From contig JAQFVV010012395.1 of NCBI GenBank assembly GCA_028023455.1, forward strand, positions 2,230,001 to 2,294,000: DNA of 64,000 nucleotides, in the 5' to 3' direction. Of the stretch, positions 11,296 through 22,582 are shown in pieces (positions within the stretch are counted from its first letter, which is position 1; the number at the start of each line of letters is the position of its first letter). The stretch comes from Epiperipatus broadwayi. Its lineage: Eukaryota; Onychophora; Udeonychophora; Euonychophora; Peripatidae. The notes below the pieces were generated by a model, which had not been told where the DNA came from, ran no database searches, and saw only the letters and a list, made by a program, of their open reading frames with translations. The position numbers and the translations under genes are program-made.

Positions 11296-14200
11296 TACAT
11301 TATGTTGTATTTCAGTTATGTAAAATGTGGAGAGCTGGAATACAAATACATATAAGAACAACTGAGAAATAAAGTTTTAAATAATAAATAAGGCGTTTAT
11401 TTACATTTGCAATTAAAAATGGATATAATTGGCTCACATTGGGACGCTTGATCTAATCTCATTAAATTTACACGTCACATAATTAATCTGGAATTGATAT
11501 TACTCCTTTGTTACACTTTTTTTATTGTTTATGGTTTGGACATTTATAAGATCTTGGTTAGTAAATGAAAATAGTTGCCCTCATAATCTAGACATTCGAA
11601 CATATTTAGGCTGTTAGTCAACTCTAACAATTTTATTAATTGTAAACAACATAAGTAAATTAAATATCATGCTGTATTTTTTTAAATATAAGTTGGAGAA
11701 GGTTTTTTCTCATTGTGCAAGACTAAAACAAATCAATAGGCTTATTCTGTCGAGAAAATATGATTCAAACCAAATTTAAACAAATCACTTTAAAATCTAA
11801 AGCTTTCCGCGCGTTCCCAAAAGTTATTCTGATGATTTGATGATTTACGAGCATGAACGATGTTACCATATATAGATTTAAAATATTTACTTCCCACGAT
11901 ATATAAATTTAACGGTAGTAAACTTAAGTAAGTGTCTTGGAAATTATTTGCATTATATTATTAACTGACACATCTTATGCTATAATTAAAAACAAAATCA
12001 TATATCTTATCAGATTTCTTGTAAATTAGGACAGTGCTATGGACCAGTGTACTAATACGTAACACTATTTTCTGATTTAATGTTACATAAAGAAATTTAA
12101 TCTTACTATTTATTATTCACCAAGCTGCATTGCGTATAGCCTCGCAATTCTACTTAATTATTTTGCGGAAAAATGAAGCGTCAGAAAGAAAAATTTCCAA
12201 GCGCGGAATAAAACGAAACACAGCATTGAATAACAAGTCGGCAACAAGAAATGATCAATTCTCACTTACTTTGAAATTACAGTATTAGTGTGGAGCTCAG
12301 TATCATCACCAAAATAGAGGGAGCTTTTTAACTTCTCATCTTGCCCCCGATATCGTTTTTATATTTGCATAAATATGCAATCTAGGAATATATTTCATAA
12401 TGACAAATACTTAGATATTATAAAAAGAGAGTTAAGCAATCCCAATCTACTTAGCACGTATTGTAGATAACTTTCTCATAGCTACTCTATACATTTCATT
12501 CTATACATTTGAAAAATAAATACTGCATACACTAAGATGCTTGTTGCTATTTTTATCAATTTCTTTAAGCGTACAGCATTGTCCTAAATTAATTGAAGGA
12601 TAAAATCACAAAGCCAGAGACAGACATGCCTATAAAAGACTAAGAGCGTAAAAATAACTTTTAGGTATGTAAGTAAAAAAATGTTAAAAATAAAAGTAGA
12701 AGTGATAAATTGAAATAATGAAAAATACTTTAATTTATGACCAAACTAACATTATTTCTTTTAAACTTATAAATGACAAAATTACTATCAACAAGGTTTT
12801 AACATTCATTATACAATATTTCTTTCGTACAAGTAACCTTTATTCAAAAGTAAATTGCTGGATTTCAATACAAAAAATAATATATACTGCTCTTCAGTAA
12901 ACCCCACATAAAATGTATACTGCTTCTGCATAAAAAGACTATTATATTTTAAGAATGAATTGTATCAGTGCGACTGCCGCATTATAAGTATACTTAATTC
13001 AAGATATTTCTAAGAGTCAAGGAAATAACCAAAATTAAAATGCGACAATCCACCAATAATAAATCTGTCTGTTGCTCTAACGATATATCAATAATGACAA
13101 ACCAAAGGGAAAAAATCGCTCTTCTTTTAACAAAACAGTTCCCTTATTAAGAGTTTCCAACGAACAACAACATAGTTTATTATTTGGTTCAAAGACAGAT
13201 ATGTAAGTGGCAATAACAAAAGAAAAAAAGGCACTCTTCTTGCCAACAAAAGCAATTCCCTTATAAAGTTTCTTTCTTTGCTGTACTGGATTTCCCAGCT
13301 GACACAAGGAGCGGGGATGAGTGATTCCAAGTAATTATGTATTACTAAACATAAGAACAAATTTCTCTAGAATGAATGTTCATGATTTAGATTCCAATTC
13401 CAATGATCTGCAATATTCTGCAGCAATGACTAAGTGAGTTCACTAATATGGCGTGTACCGTTGACAATTTTTATAATAATAATTGAGAAGTGTAGATGTA
13501 CAATTTTAGATATGATTCTCTTTGTATTCATCATTCAGTTCAATTGGAAATTGTTTAATTCAACCCAGTTATTTTAGCGAATTTCCAAAAGTAAACATTA
13601 GCTGCAAATAACTCTATAAGTACTTTAAGATATAATTATTTTTGATTACATTTGTTAATTAACTATTCGTGTAGATCTACACAAATCGCCCCCGTATTAA
13701 CATTTTAAGTTTATAGTAATTACATATATCAAGGAGAACAGAAAAAATGTAACAATATTAATGTAATTCTATTTGCCAATTTGACGGTATCATATTAAAC
13801 AAATACTGGTAAAGGTAATCCATTATTTGTAGGTAGTGCATTCGCACATTAATAAGAAAATGTAATTTATATTTGCATGGATAGCAAGCGTAATTATTAT
13901 CATGGAGTAATTCAAAATATGTAGCGCAAAAAATATTAAACAGCATCTACTTTCAATTTAACAAACTGTTCTGCAATTAGAAAATTTACGTAAATTAAGG
14001 TGGGTTTTGTTCGACGGTCTTGCATAAATTTTCTTAAAAGATTATAAAGTTCACATAATTTCCTTCAAAAGAAATTGAGCGTTCTGCATGCAATTTTTTG
14101 TTTTACCATAGTAATAATAAAAGATATAAACAAAGTAGATTGAAATTATCAGCGTATACATACATTTAAAGATGAGGGTATTCATTTTAACATTTAACTG

Positions 14201-15019
14201 AAATTGGAGAAAAAATAGAAAAATATGCCTTTTTTTATAATTTAGCTGACATCCTTACATAAAGCACAATGACAGGTTATTAACAATTCCCATACTAAAA
14301 TTCCATTCCAAAATTTTTTAAAAAATTCACACTTTAGAGTTTGTGTTCCAATTCTGGAAGAAATTCAAAAAAATACACCAAGAAAAGTAGCAAGAAAAGA
14401 ATTGTGGGTGGCTCCTGGAGCAAAAATCCTATAGTTTTCCATAAAAAGAAGAAGTACTTAAATAAATGTAGATTTTTCATTTTGTAAATGAAAAAAATAA
14501 GACATAAACTGAAAATGAACCATACAATGTCTTTTGGAGCAAAAAATTAATGTATGACCAGTCTTATTTTTCAGGAGAACACAGTAATAAAAACTAAGAT
14601 TAAATAAATACATTAATTTTCAATTTATTGTCACTGCAAATAATAAGAAGAAAAAGAAGAATATATATTGTATAATCTGGCATACCAATGTGTTAGACCC
14701 AGATATGTTTTGTGTGCATAGGAATTCCTATGGTCAGGAGAAAATTATGTTCTAAAATAGGTGAAATAAAATATATTCCAGATAACAAATCAGGTGAAAC
14801 TGATCAGATGAAAATGAAATGATTGTATATTAAAATTTTTCTTCTTTTTTTGCAGAAGAACAGAGTGATTAAAGTCATAAACAAAGGTAAGGGCTATATG
14901 GTGAAATTTTATTATTATTTAGTTTTATTAATATAATATTATTTATTATTAAGGGCTTATATATATATATATTGAAAGATGAAAAATGATAGGTGTTGTT
15001 GGTTGTGGATAGCAAGTAG
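11296..15019. other. AT-rich non-coding tract, no gene recognised
   Basis: Only short open frames without motifs occur (for example 12,718-12,900, the overlapping pair 13,077-13,360, and 13,758-13,946). Within 13,090-13,260 a phrase similar to CTTCTTTTAACAAAACAGTTCCCTTATTAAGAGTTT recurs once in altered form, suggesting a decayed local duplication of about 130 bp. I see no splice-flanked exon or RNA gene. Confidence 0.55.
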
Positions 15020-16005
15020 TGAGATGGATTTATGTTCAGGCACAAATAAAAACATCATTCAATAAACAACAGAAGTTGGATTTCAGGAAGGACAACCATT
15101 TAGGAAGAATGATTGGGAGGTGCGAGTAATTAATGAGATAAAAAAACAAGAAAAAGATTTTATTTGCCCTAGCGGATCCCTGAAAAAAACTTATCAGCAT
15201 ATAATAAAGAATGAAAACTGAGCCATGGATGGAAAATGTTGAAGAAATAGATAATGGAATGGAAGCAGATATCAATGTCAACATTATCAGATAACATACT
15301 AGAAATGCAAAGCCCGGTAATAAAGGATATAGGGATGGATACTTCTGAGTCATACTTCTTTAGAGAAATGAGGAAAATAATGGAAGCCAAAAAAAAAAAG
15401 GTGGGCAGAGGAAACAAGAGAAATGATAAAGAGGCCATGAAAAAAATGGTCAAGAGATACTTATCAAAGAAGATTAAATAGGATGAAGAAAAGAGATGCT
15501 CAAGAATTGAATGAAAGAACTAATCTGATGCAAAAGGAAGTGGAAAGTAAGCCACATGATAGTACAATCCTAGACTCTCATCATTGAACCTAACAAATCC
15601 CTTACTTGCTGTAAATCCTATGGATAAGGTGAATTTTATCCAAGTTAAAGGATTTAGAGATTCGTAATCTCTGCTTTCAGTCATTATAGATTATTATTCA
15701 TCACTTATGATGTATCTTTTAAAATACGTCTCTGCATACCCAGTATGATGGGAAGACTTGCAGAATGCAATCAGGACTCAATTGGGAAAACAATTTGGGA
15801 ACATAAAAACCCAAAGACCATTTTTCCTGACCATGGATCAGCTCTCGCATCAAAACAATAGAAGAGATGGGATGCAAAAAGATGGCATAAAATATACCTT
15901 GGTATCAATATGGAGTTTCCAATTAAATTTCAGTGAAAGGACCAAAGAGAAGCTAAATCATTTATTTAGGACAACTCATATGGCTAATGATGAACTTCAG
16001 TGAGG
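15020..16005 (+). other. purine-rich, coding-like relic (unknown element)
   Basis: Three overlapping or adjacent plus-strand open segments occur: 15,254-15,481 (75 codons, Lys/Glu/Met-rich), about 15,484-15,585 (starting MKKRDAQELNERTNLMQKEV) and 15,758-16,003. The first and second are strongly basic/acidic and would form helices. The third region also reads openly in a second frame (SIGKTIWEHKNPKTIFPDHG), a sign of frame damage. This resembles the remains of a retroelement ORF1 or transposase more than a host gene, because no splice sites bound the pieces. Family not recognised. Confidence 0.3.
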
Positions 16006-17341
16006 AAGATGCACACAGGAAAGAATTGCATTAAAAAAAGGAAAAGAGTAATAGGATAGTCCACTTTAGGTACACACTCCACTAAATTGAAGAAATTCCA
16101 TAATAACATTGCTCATATGTAAATTGTTTGTATATAGCAAATACTAACTACTAATACTTAACGAATGTATATTGTTTCTTTCAACAATCACTCTGTTCAC
16201 CTCCAAGACAAGTAAGTACAATCATTTTTTACTTACTTTTTTTAAGTGACTATGTGGAATATGAAGCTCTATATATATAGTCTTATATATTTATGCTTCA
16301 CCATTCACTGTTTATTTAAAATTACTGATCCTAAAATCAACCACAGTGAATGGATATTAAGAAATAAATTGTAAATTGTTAATGAAATTTATATGTATAT
16401 AATTTATATATATATATAAATATTATAGGTGGAAATTAAGAGAAGAAAAAGTTTTAAAATAAAATAAATGAATTATTGCATCAGCAAATAGACAAGTTAG
16501 CTAATACATTTTATGTAATACCAAATAGATTAAACAAAGTGATAATAAGAAATAGTTCCAGATGAACACCTTCCTTACAAATTTTAACTTGAGATCAATT
16601 AAGAAAAAAATGATAAAATATAAAATCAATTGTCATCAAAACAATGTAAAACCATGGAACACTCTCAATAGGTTGTAAACAATGGAAGCATCAGTAGACT
16701 TCCATTAATTAATTAATATAAAGAAGAAAATACTTAAGTTCTTTTTTTGTTCTGAATATATTTTATTTTAAAAATCTTGATTGTCATATAACAGATGTTC
16801 AAGTATAGATGTTAGCTTCCACCCTCCCATTGGTCTGTTCTCATAAAGATGTCCTAGAGATGAGGTCTAGCCAAAGATCAAGGGACTTCGCCTTGAAGAC
16901 TACCCACATTTGCTGCCAGGAAGATAAAAATCCTATTTAAATAGAAACATGAGCGCCAACATCCATGATGTAGACCTTAACAACTGTCAAAAGAATGACA
17001 GCATCATGAAGCCTCCAGTAAGAACTCTTACACCATCCTTATAAAGCATAATCCATATAAGCACTAACTTCTATCTTTGTCATTTTTTAATATTATTGTT
17101 GTGGCAACATAGGTATAGCATTCCATAGGTTACAAGGATACATTTAAAAAATCAGAAATATGTACAAAGGAAGTTATACAATAAAATTGATATAATTATG
17201 GGAAGGTAAAGGTGATTGTATAGTAAACACTTAATACAATCACATAATAGATCAGGCAATAAATCAAACATATTACATAATTTACATTATTAATTCACAG
17301 AATTATAGAAATTGAATAAAATATGACGAATATATATATAT
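16006..17341. other. non-coding tract with a GC-richer island
   Basis: Most of this is AT-rich. The island 16,800-17,046 is less AT-rich and contains an ATG-initiated open segment 16,949-17,046 (about 32 codons, with NDSIMKPPVRTLTPS). It is too short and isolated to call. A TA run abuts the left LTR at 17,330-17,341, so the LTR element inserted beside or into a microsatellite. Confidence 0.5.
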
Positions 17342-18525
17342 TGAAACAATTTACACCGTCATCAGTGTATGTTTACATTTTTAAAATTTTAACTCAGCTG
17401 AATTCAAACCTTTATCCTTATCAAACCAACTTTTCTACAGTTATTCTTTCCGAGGGTGAATTGTTACAGTGACGCATGTATTACTAATGGCCCTTCCCAT
17501 ACAAAGTTTTCCCGAAAACAAATCGAGTCATTCACCCCTTATAAGAAGTTTTCCCGAACTTTGGGTCATTCAAAGGGGTAAGTGAAGCAACCGACAGCAG
17601 AACACATACATATCAGGTAATGAAATTGAACCCTCCCAGCTTTAACGTAACTTTTAATTAGACCTCTACGTTTATGGACAACGTATATTTTTTTTGTTCA
17701 TTGCCAAGTGCCAATCTCATTATATACAAGAATCATAGGGCCTATTAAATATTTATTTGATTCAGCCTTTTAATTAGTTGCCCATCTTAATGCTCAGGGG
17801 TGGTAGCGCCTTGCGCCGGAGAAGAAACGAAAGTGAACGAAATTTCAAATCAATTCTCTCTATATCTTTCTATTCTCTTTTATTCCCATTAAAGTTTAAA
17901 CTAAACCTTTTTACAATCCTCATATACCTTACTATCTAATCTGTCTCGCTATAAATTATCGTTCAATTCACACCAGCATGCACATGTATAAGATTTTGGA
18001 ACTTATAAATTCTATAACGTGTATCGCACTAAATCAATAATTTAATTACAGATCTACTATTACTTATTCAAAAAACACAATCAATAAATGGCACACATAT
18101 ACATATAATAAATATTTTTAATGAATTATTATTAAGGAGAAGACACTAAAAAAAATTAATAATACAGGTATATTATGAAATATTCTCGCAATTAGGTTGG
18201 ATTAACTTTAAAAATTTAAAATGGCATAATAAGTGTATATTTACTGGTATAGTATAATTTGAATAACTGGCGTATGTGTTTCCGAGTGCACTCGCAAAAT
18301 GATTCCGGGGATCCTACATAGGCAAATATGGCGTCCATCGCTTCCACTTCACATTTCTTTCCTTTAGTCCCTCTAAAGTGGCATCTTCAATCTTCTGTTC
18401 CTTATTCTTTCGGCTTAATTCCAGAATGGCATACGATCTACACTGGATTCAAATAGCTTTAGTTATGTAGGGCAGTTGGAGATGTTGACTGTGGAATATA
18501 TTTACGTGGCATATTAAAATGGCTG
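17342..18525 (-). repeat. 3' LTR of the gag-only retrotransposon
   Basis: Direct copy of 20,889-22,075. On the plus strand it starts TGAAACAATTTACACCGTC. A TG...CA pair would place the other end at 18,511 (GTGGCA), but shared sequence continues to TTAAAATGGCTG at 18,525, so the outer boundary is uncertain by about 14 bp. No obvious polypurine tract is visible next to 18,525. Confidence 0.93.
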
Positions 18526-19567
18526 GAGTCCGAACACCGACCAAGCACGATGGTGATTCTACCCCATGCGATCCATGAGGTCACTCATATATGTAGTTCA
18601 GTTTGCACAACTTACTGCTCCAACTTTCCACTTTTCAGCTAATGTAACAGCTTTTCCTAATAAATTTTCTTCAATAAAAATTTAGAATATCTGCACTCCT
18701 TACATGTCAGACTAGCAGAGCTCAACTGTCCGTTTCTTTCAAATTAATTAATCAATCCCAGTTGCCTCCCTCCTGATCGCTGGTATTCCTTTGTTTCAAA
18801 AATAGATTTTCTTATAAAAATGTCAAACAAAAGGAAAACCACTTAGCGATCTTGACTTTTACTTATCTCTCTTTTTTCTTTTAAATTCCTGAACTTTTAA
18901 TTACAAATCCTTTTGTCAACTTTAACCAAACAAAAGAGATCGAAAATAGTTCAATAACTAATGGCATTCCATGTTCATATTTCTTTTTTTTTTTTTTAAT
19001 CAAAATTATTTCTGAAAAATCCATTTAATTAAAACAAACACACAAAAAAAATATATCCATTCAAGCAGTTGGATTTTGCTTTCTTTATTTTTCTTTCTTT
19101 TTATTGAACAATGCGATCCGTTTGGCCAATTCATTCAGGAAGTTTATACTTACAAAAGAAATTTTTCTTTTACCTGCTTTAAAGTCTTCTAAATTTCTAC
19201 TTTCTTGTTCTCAACAATAATATTTACCTACATATATGTATGCCACTCATAATATATGCCCACACCCCTCGTTCCAGCAAATACACGTGCGCTTGGTATG
19301 TGCGACTTTTACAAATAATTATATAATACTAATAATATATAAATAAATAAAAAAATTATCTACAAACTACATTTTCATTCCCTTTTTGTAACAGGGTTTG
19401 AACCCAGTTCCTGTTACAATGCCTCCTGTTGGAAAGACTTCAAAATGAGGTTTATTTCATTTTGAAGGCTACCAAAGAAAAAAAACAACTCTGACCCTAA
19501 CCCTTTCCTATATGTACATGTCTTTTCCCTTCCCTTCTGTTTCCCATAAACTTCAATTTACTATTTG
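18526..19567 (-). other. retrotransposon interior, non-coding (pol absent); nested hairpin at 19,387-19,418
   Basis: Lies between the gag stop and the 3' LTR. I find no RT, integrase or protease motif in any frame. Homopolymer runs of T and A are frequent. At 19,387-19,418 the 9-bp arms TGTAACAGG/CCTGTTACA enclose an inner GGGTT/AACCC stem; on the minus strand the loop reads GGGTTCAAACCC, similar to a Pol III B box. A second short inverted repeat CAAAATGA/TCATTTTG lies at 19,441-19,464. The hairpin may be a structured RNA signal of the element or an embedded tRNA-like fragment. Confidence 0.6.
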
Positions 19568-20530
19568 CTATGGCTTTTGGCGGTTAGAATCTTTTCCCTG
19601 ATCATCGTTTTTCCATTTGCCTCGATCTATAGGTTTATCCTGTTCGCTTTCACTCATATCTATAGCGCTTAACATCTCAGCCACCTCTTCAATCGATGAC
19701 CTCCCATTTCCTATCAGCATCTGTTCGATCCTTGTTGGCAAATTGTGCCTGATGATTCTAATTATATGTCACTCCATCATATTGCATTCATCCAAGGTTC
19801 GCAATTTAGTCACTTGTCACCAAAAAAATGGCATGTAGTTCTCTTGCCCATTTACTCTATATTTTTCCTGCATTATACGGTATCTAATGACCTCTTGCCG
19901 CTCTTCCGACCAAAACGTTTCACACACAGCTTCTGTATACTCTTTAAACATTTGAGGTTGGCAAAATAGAGACTCCCACCATGACAACGCACTCCCCACC
20001 AAGTTGCTACATGCTATTATTACCTTGTTCCCTTCCGACATTTCGTTTACGTTAAAGTACCTCTGTAGGCTCTTGAGGTGCTCTACTGGCGCCTCTTCTA
20101 TTTGACCGGAGAATGAACGGATCTTAAGGAATTGGTTAACATTTGTCTGGCTACCTATCCCTTTCTCCATGATTTGCTGCTCTTTCCTTATCTTCTGTCC
20201 TATTATGACTCGGCCCGTCTTAATTTCATTTTCCTCTGTATTTTCCTCTACTTCTAATTTCTCTGTTGCCTGCTTTTCACTCTCCCCCACCTCTGCCTTA
20301 CTGCTTCCTATTTCTTCACGCAACTTTTTCTCCAATTCTGCCAAACCCTTTTCATTTTCTATCTGCATCTCTGATAACCTTTCGTTCATTTCTACCTTTA
20401 CCTCCCTTATTTCTTTTTGTAACCTTTCTTCCATTTCTCGTAACATTACCATGATCTGTTTAAACATGTCCATTTCCTTTCCCTTGTCCGACGTTTCTGA
20501 ATCCATGTTGCTCTGTGACCTAGTTTTCAT
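19568..20530 (-). pseudogene. retrotransposon Gag (capsid-like) gene with two in-frame UGA stops
   Basis: The minus-strand reading starts at ATG 20,530-20,528 (MDSETSDKGKEMDMF...) and runs 237 codons to a UGA at about 19,817. The same frame then continues past a second UGA to a final TAG at 19,568-19,570, about 320 codons in all. Residues 1-90 are a charged Glu/Lys coiled coil (MEERLQKEIREVKVEMNERL). From about residue 130 comes a Gag capsid-like segment with FSG, EAPVEHLKSLQRYF and SALSWWESLF, the hallmark of Ty3/Gypsy and related gags. The C-terminal part includes LPTRIEQMLIGNG and EEVAEMLSAIDMSE. There is no CCHC zinc knuckle and no fused protease. Both stops can arise by one transition from CGA or TGG. 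It would form the particle that packages the element RNA. A gag of the same family, far more decayed, lies at 40.1-42.4 kb. Confidence 0.88.
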
Positions 20531-20868
20531 CCGATTTTAATTTTATATTATTTTTGTTTAATGCGATTAACAATACGTGCCGGGTTCAATGTCCCAGCCC
20601 CCAACCATTTCTCCACGTAGTATTTATTATTTTTCCTTTTTTTTTTGTTTTTGCCCTATTTGTCTATCTACCATTAAATTCTATTATTATTTTTCTCTTC
20701 CCAGAAAAAAATATTTAGCTGAACAGCACTAATTTTTACACTTAAAAAAAAAACAACTACATTTCCTCTCTTTTTTTTTAAAAAAAAAAAAAAGTTTTCT
20801 CCCTTTGATTTATGCGCCCTCTATATCCTTCAGCTGCATTCACCCTATCGCTTTCCATTCTTCAAAAG
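20531..20868 (-). promoter_or_regulatory. gag leader (5' untranslated region) of the retrotransposon
   Basis: About 340 bp between primer-binding site and gag ATG. It is dominated by poly-T/poly-A tracts (20,640-20,650, 20,770-20,795) and has no open frame of note. This is where the packaging signal would be expected, but no specific structure can be named. Confidence 0.5.
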
Positions 20869-20887
20869 CCCCATTGTTGGGAGACCA
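20869..20887 (-). promoter_or_regulatory. tRNA primer-binding site (PBS)
   Basis: On the minus strand the 5' LTR ends ...TTTCA (20,889), followed by a single T and then TGGTCTCCCAACAATGGGG. TGG one base after the LTR end, followed by a CCCAAC-n-GGGG pattern, is the classic form of a retroelement PBS complementary to the CCA-ended tRNA 3' terminus. The primer tRNA cannot be named from the sequence alone. The site fixes the element's orientation and confirms that the right LTR is the 5' LTR. Confidence 0.85.
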
Positions 20888-20888
20888 A

Positions 20889-22075
20889 TGAAACAATTTA
20901 CACCGTCATCAGTGTATGTTTATGTTTAAAATATTTTAACTCAGCTGAATTCAAACCTTTATCCTTATCAAACCCACTTTTCTACAGTTATTCTTTCTGA
21001 GGGTGAATTGTTACAGTGACGCATGTATTACTAATGGTCCTTCCCATACGAAGTTTTCCCGAAAACAAATCGAGTCATTCACCCCTTATAAGAAGTTTTC
21101 CCGAACTTTGGGTCATTCAAAGGGGTAAGTGAAGCAACCGACAGCAGAACACATACATATCAGGTAATGAAATTGAACCCTCCCAGCTTTAATGTAACTT
21201 TTAATTAGACCTCTACGTTTATGGACAACGTATATATTTTTTTTTGTTCATTGCCAAGCACCAATCTCATTATATACAAGAATCGTAGGGCCTATTAAAT
21301 ATTTATTTGATTCAGCCTTTTAATTAGTTGCCCATCTTAATGCTCAGGGGTGGTAGCACCTTGCGCCGGAGAAGAAACGAAGGTGAACGAAATTTCAGAT
21401 CAATTCTATCTATATCTTTCTATTCTCTTTTATTCCCATTAAAGTTTAAACTAAACCTTTTTACAATCCTCATATACCTTACTATCTAATCTGTCTCGCT
21501 ATAAATTATCGTTCAATTCACACCAGCACGCACGTGTATAAGATTTTGGAACTTATAAATTCTATAACGTGTATCGCACTAAATCAATAATTTAATTACA
21601 GATCTACTATTACTTATTCAAAAAACACAATCAATAAATGGCACACATATACATATAATAAATATTTTTAATGAATTATTATTAAGGAGAAGACAATAAA
21701 AAAAATTAATAATACAGGTATATTACGAAATATTCTCGCAATTAGGTTGGATTAACTTTAAAAATTTTAAATGGCATAATAAGTGTATATTTACCGGTAT
21801 AGTATAATTTGAATAACTGGCGTATGTGTTTCCGAGTGCACTCGCAAAATGATTCTGGGGATCCTACCTAGGCAAATATGGCATCCATCACTTCCACTTC
21901 ACATTTCTTTCCTTTAGTCCCTCTAAAGTGGCGTCTTCAATCTTCTGTTCCTTATTCTTTCGGCTTAATTCCAGAGTGGCATACGATCTACACTGGATTC
22001 AAATAGCTTTAGTTATGTAGGGCAGTTGGAGATGTTGACTGTGGAATATATTTCAGTGACACGTTAAAATGGCTG
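20889..22075 (-). repeat. 5' LTR of the gag-only retrotransposon
   Basis: Near-identical to 17,342-18,525. The inner end TGAAAC is next to the PBS. The outer end is uncertain: TG...CA would give 22,061, while shared sequence continues to 22,075. As the 5' LTR it should hold promoter and transcription start, though I cannot assign a TATA box with confidence in so AT-rich a sequence. Confidence 0.93.
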
Positions 22076-22582
22076 CCCAGCATGTGGGCATGATGTTTAA
22101 TAAACCACGAGTACCCTGAAAATTAAGCCAGTAATATTTTTTTCTGAAATCAGAATATATTTTTTGTATTATATAAAGTTATAAACTTGAATTTTGTGTA
22201 AAAAGTACTGCCAGTAAGAAAATTGCCCATATGTAGAAATAAATGCGAGGAATAAAATGTAATAATTAATATAAATCATAATTTTTTTTTAAAAAAAGTC
22301 TAAAATCATGTAACTTCTTTGACTTGCCTAAGTTAATAATGAAATGTAGGGGAAAAAGGAACTATTGAGGGAGGAGATGTAATCTCAGCTGGGGTGAAAA
22401 GGAAAAAATAGTCAGCATTTTTTTCTTGTAATTACTAACCAAAGTTATGTCTTTTCATTAATAACCAAAGTTTTGTCCTTTTAAAAAAAAATTTGGTATA
22501 ATCAATTTGTGTAACATCATTACTAACACTAAGTAAATTCTTTTTTTTTTAATATTTTGTTTTTTGAGGAAGTTTACTGATA
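22076..22582. other. AT-rich spacer between two LTR elements
   Basis: A flank unrelated to the LTR to its left. It contains poly-T/poly-A tracts and a short direct repeat around 22,435-22,480 (ACCAAAGTTWTGTCYTTTYA twice). No gene seen. Confidence 0.55.

Larger units (their letters stand above)
17342..22075 (-). mobile_element. recent gag-only LTR retrotransposon (minus strand), about 4.7 kb
   Basis: Two direct repeats of about 1.18 kb (17,342-18,525 and 20,889-22,075) bracket a 2.36 kb interior containing a gag gene and, next to the right LTR, a primer-binding site. All are oriented on the minus strand. The LTRs differ at roughly two dozen positions by eye, about 2%, so insertion was recent on an evolutionary scale. 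No protease, reverse transcriptase, RNase H or integrase coding sequence lies in the roughly 1 kb between gag and the left LTR. The element is therefore non-autonomous and would need pol from a relative. The gag type suggests the Ty3/Gypsy lineage. No target-site duplication could be matched; the left flank is a TA microsatellite. Confidence 0.93.

Noticed and set aside
15036-15453. Two overlapping minus-strand hydrophobic ORFs (105 and 94 codons)
   Set aside because: Antisense shadows of the purine-rich plus-strand relic: a purine-rich strand reads as Phe/Leu/Ser-rich on its complement.
19498-19507. CTAACCCTTT, possible telomere-like repeat
   Set aside because: A single unit only; no tandem array.
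20169-20540. 123-codon plus-strand ORF, Ser/Phe-rich
   Set aside because: Antisense of the charged coiled-coil region of gag; no independent motif.
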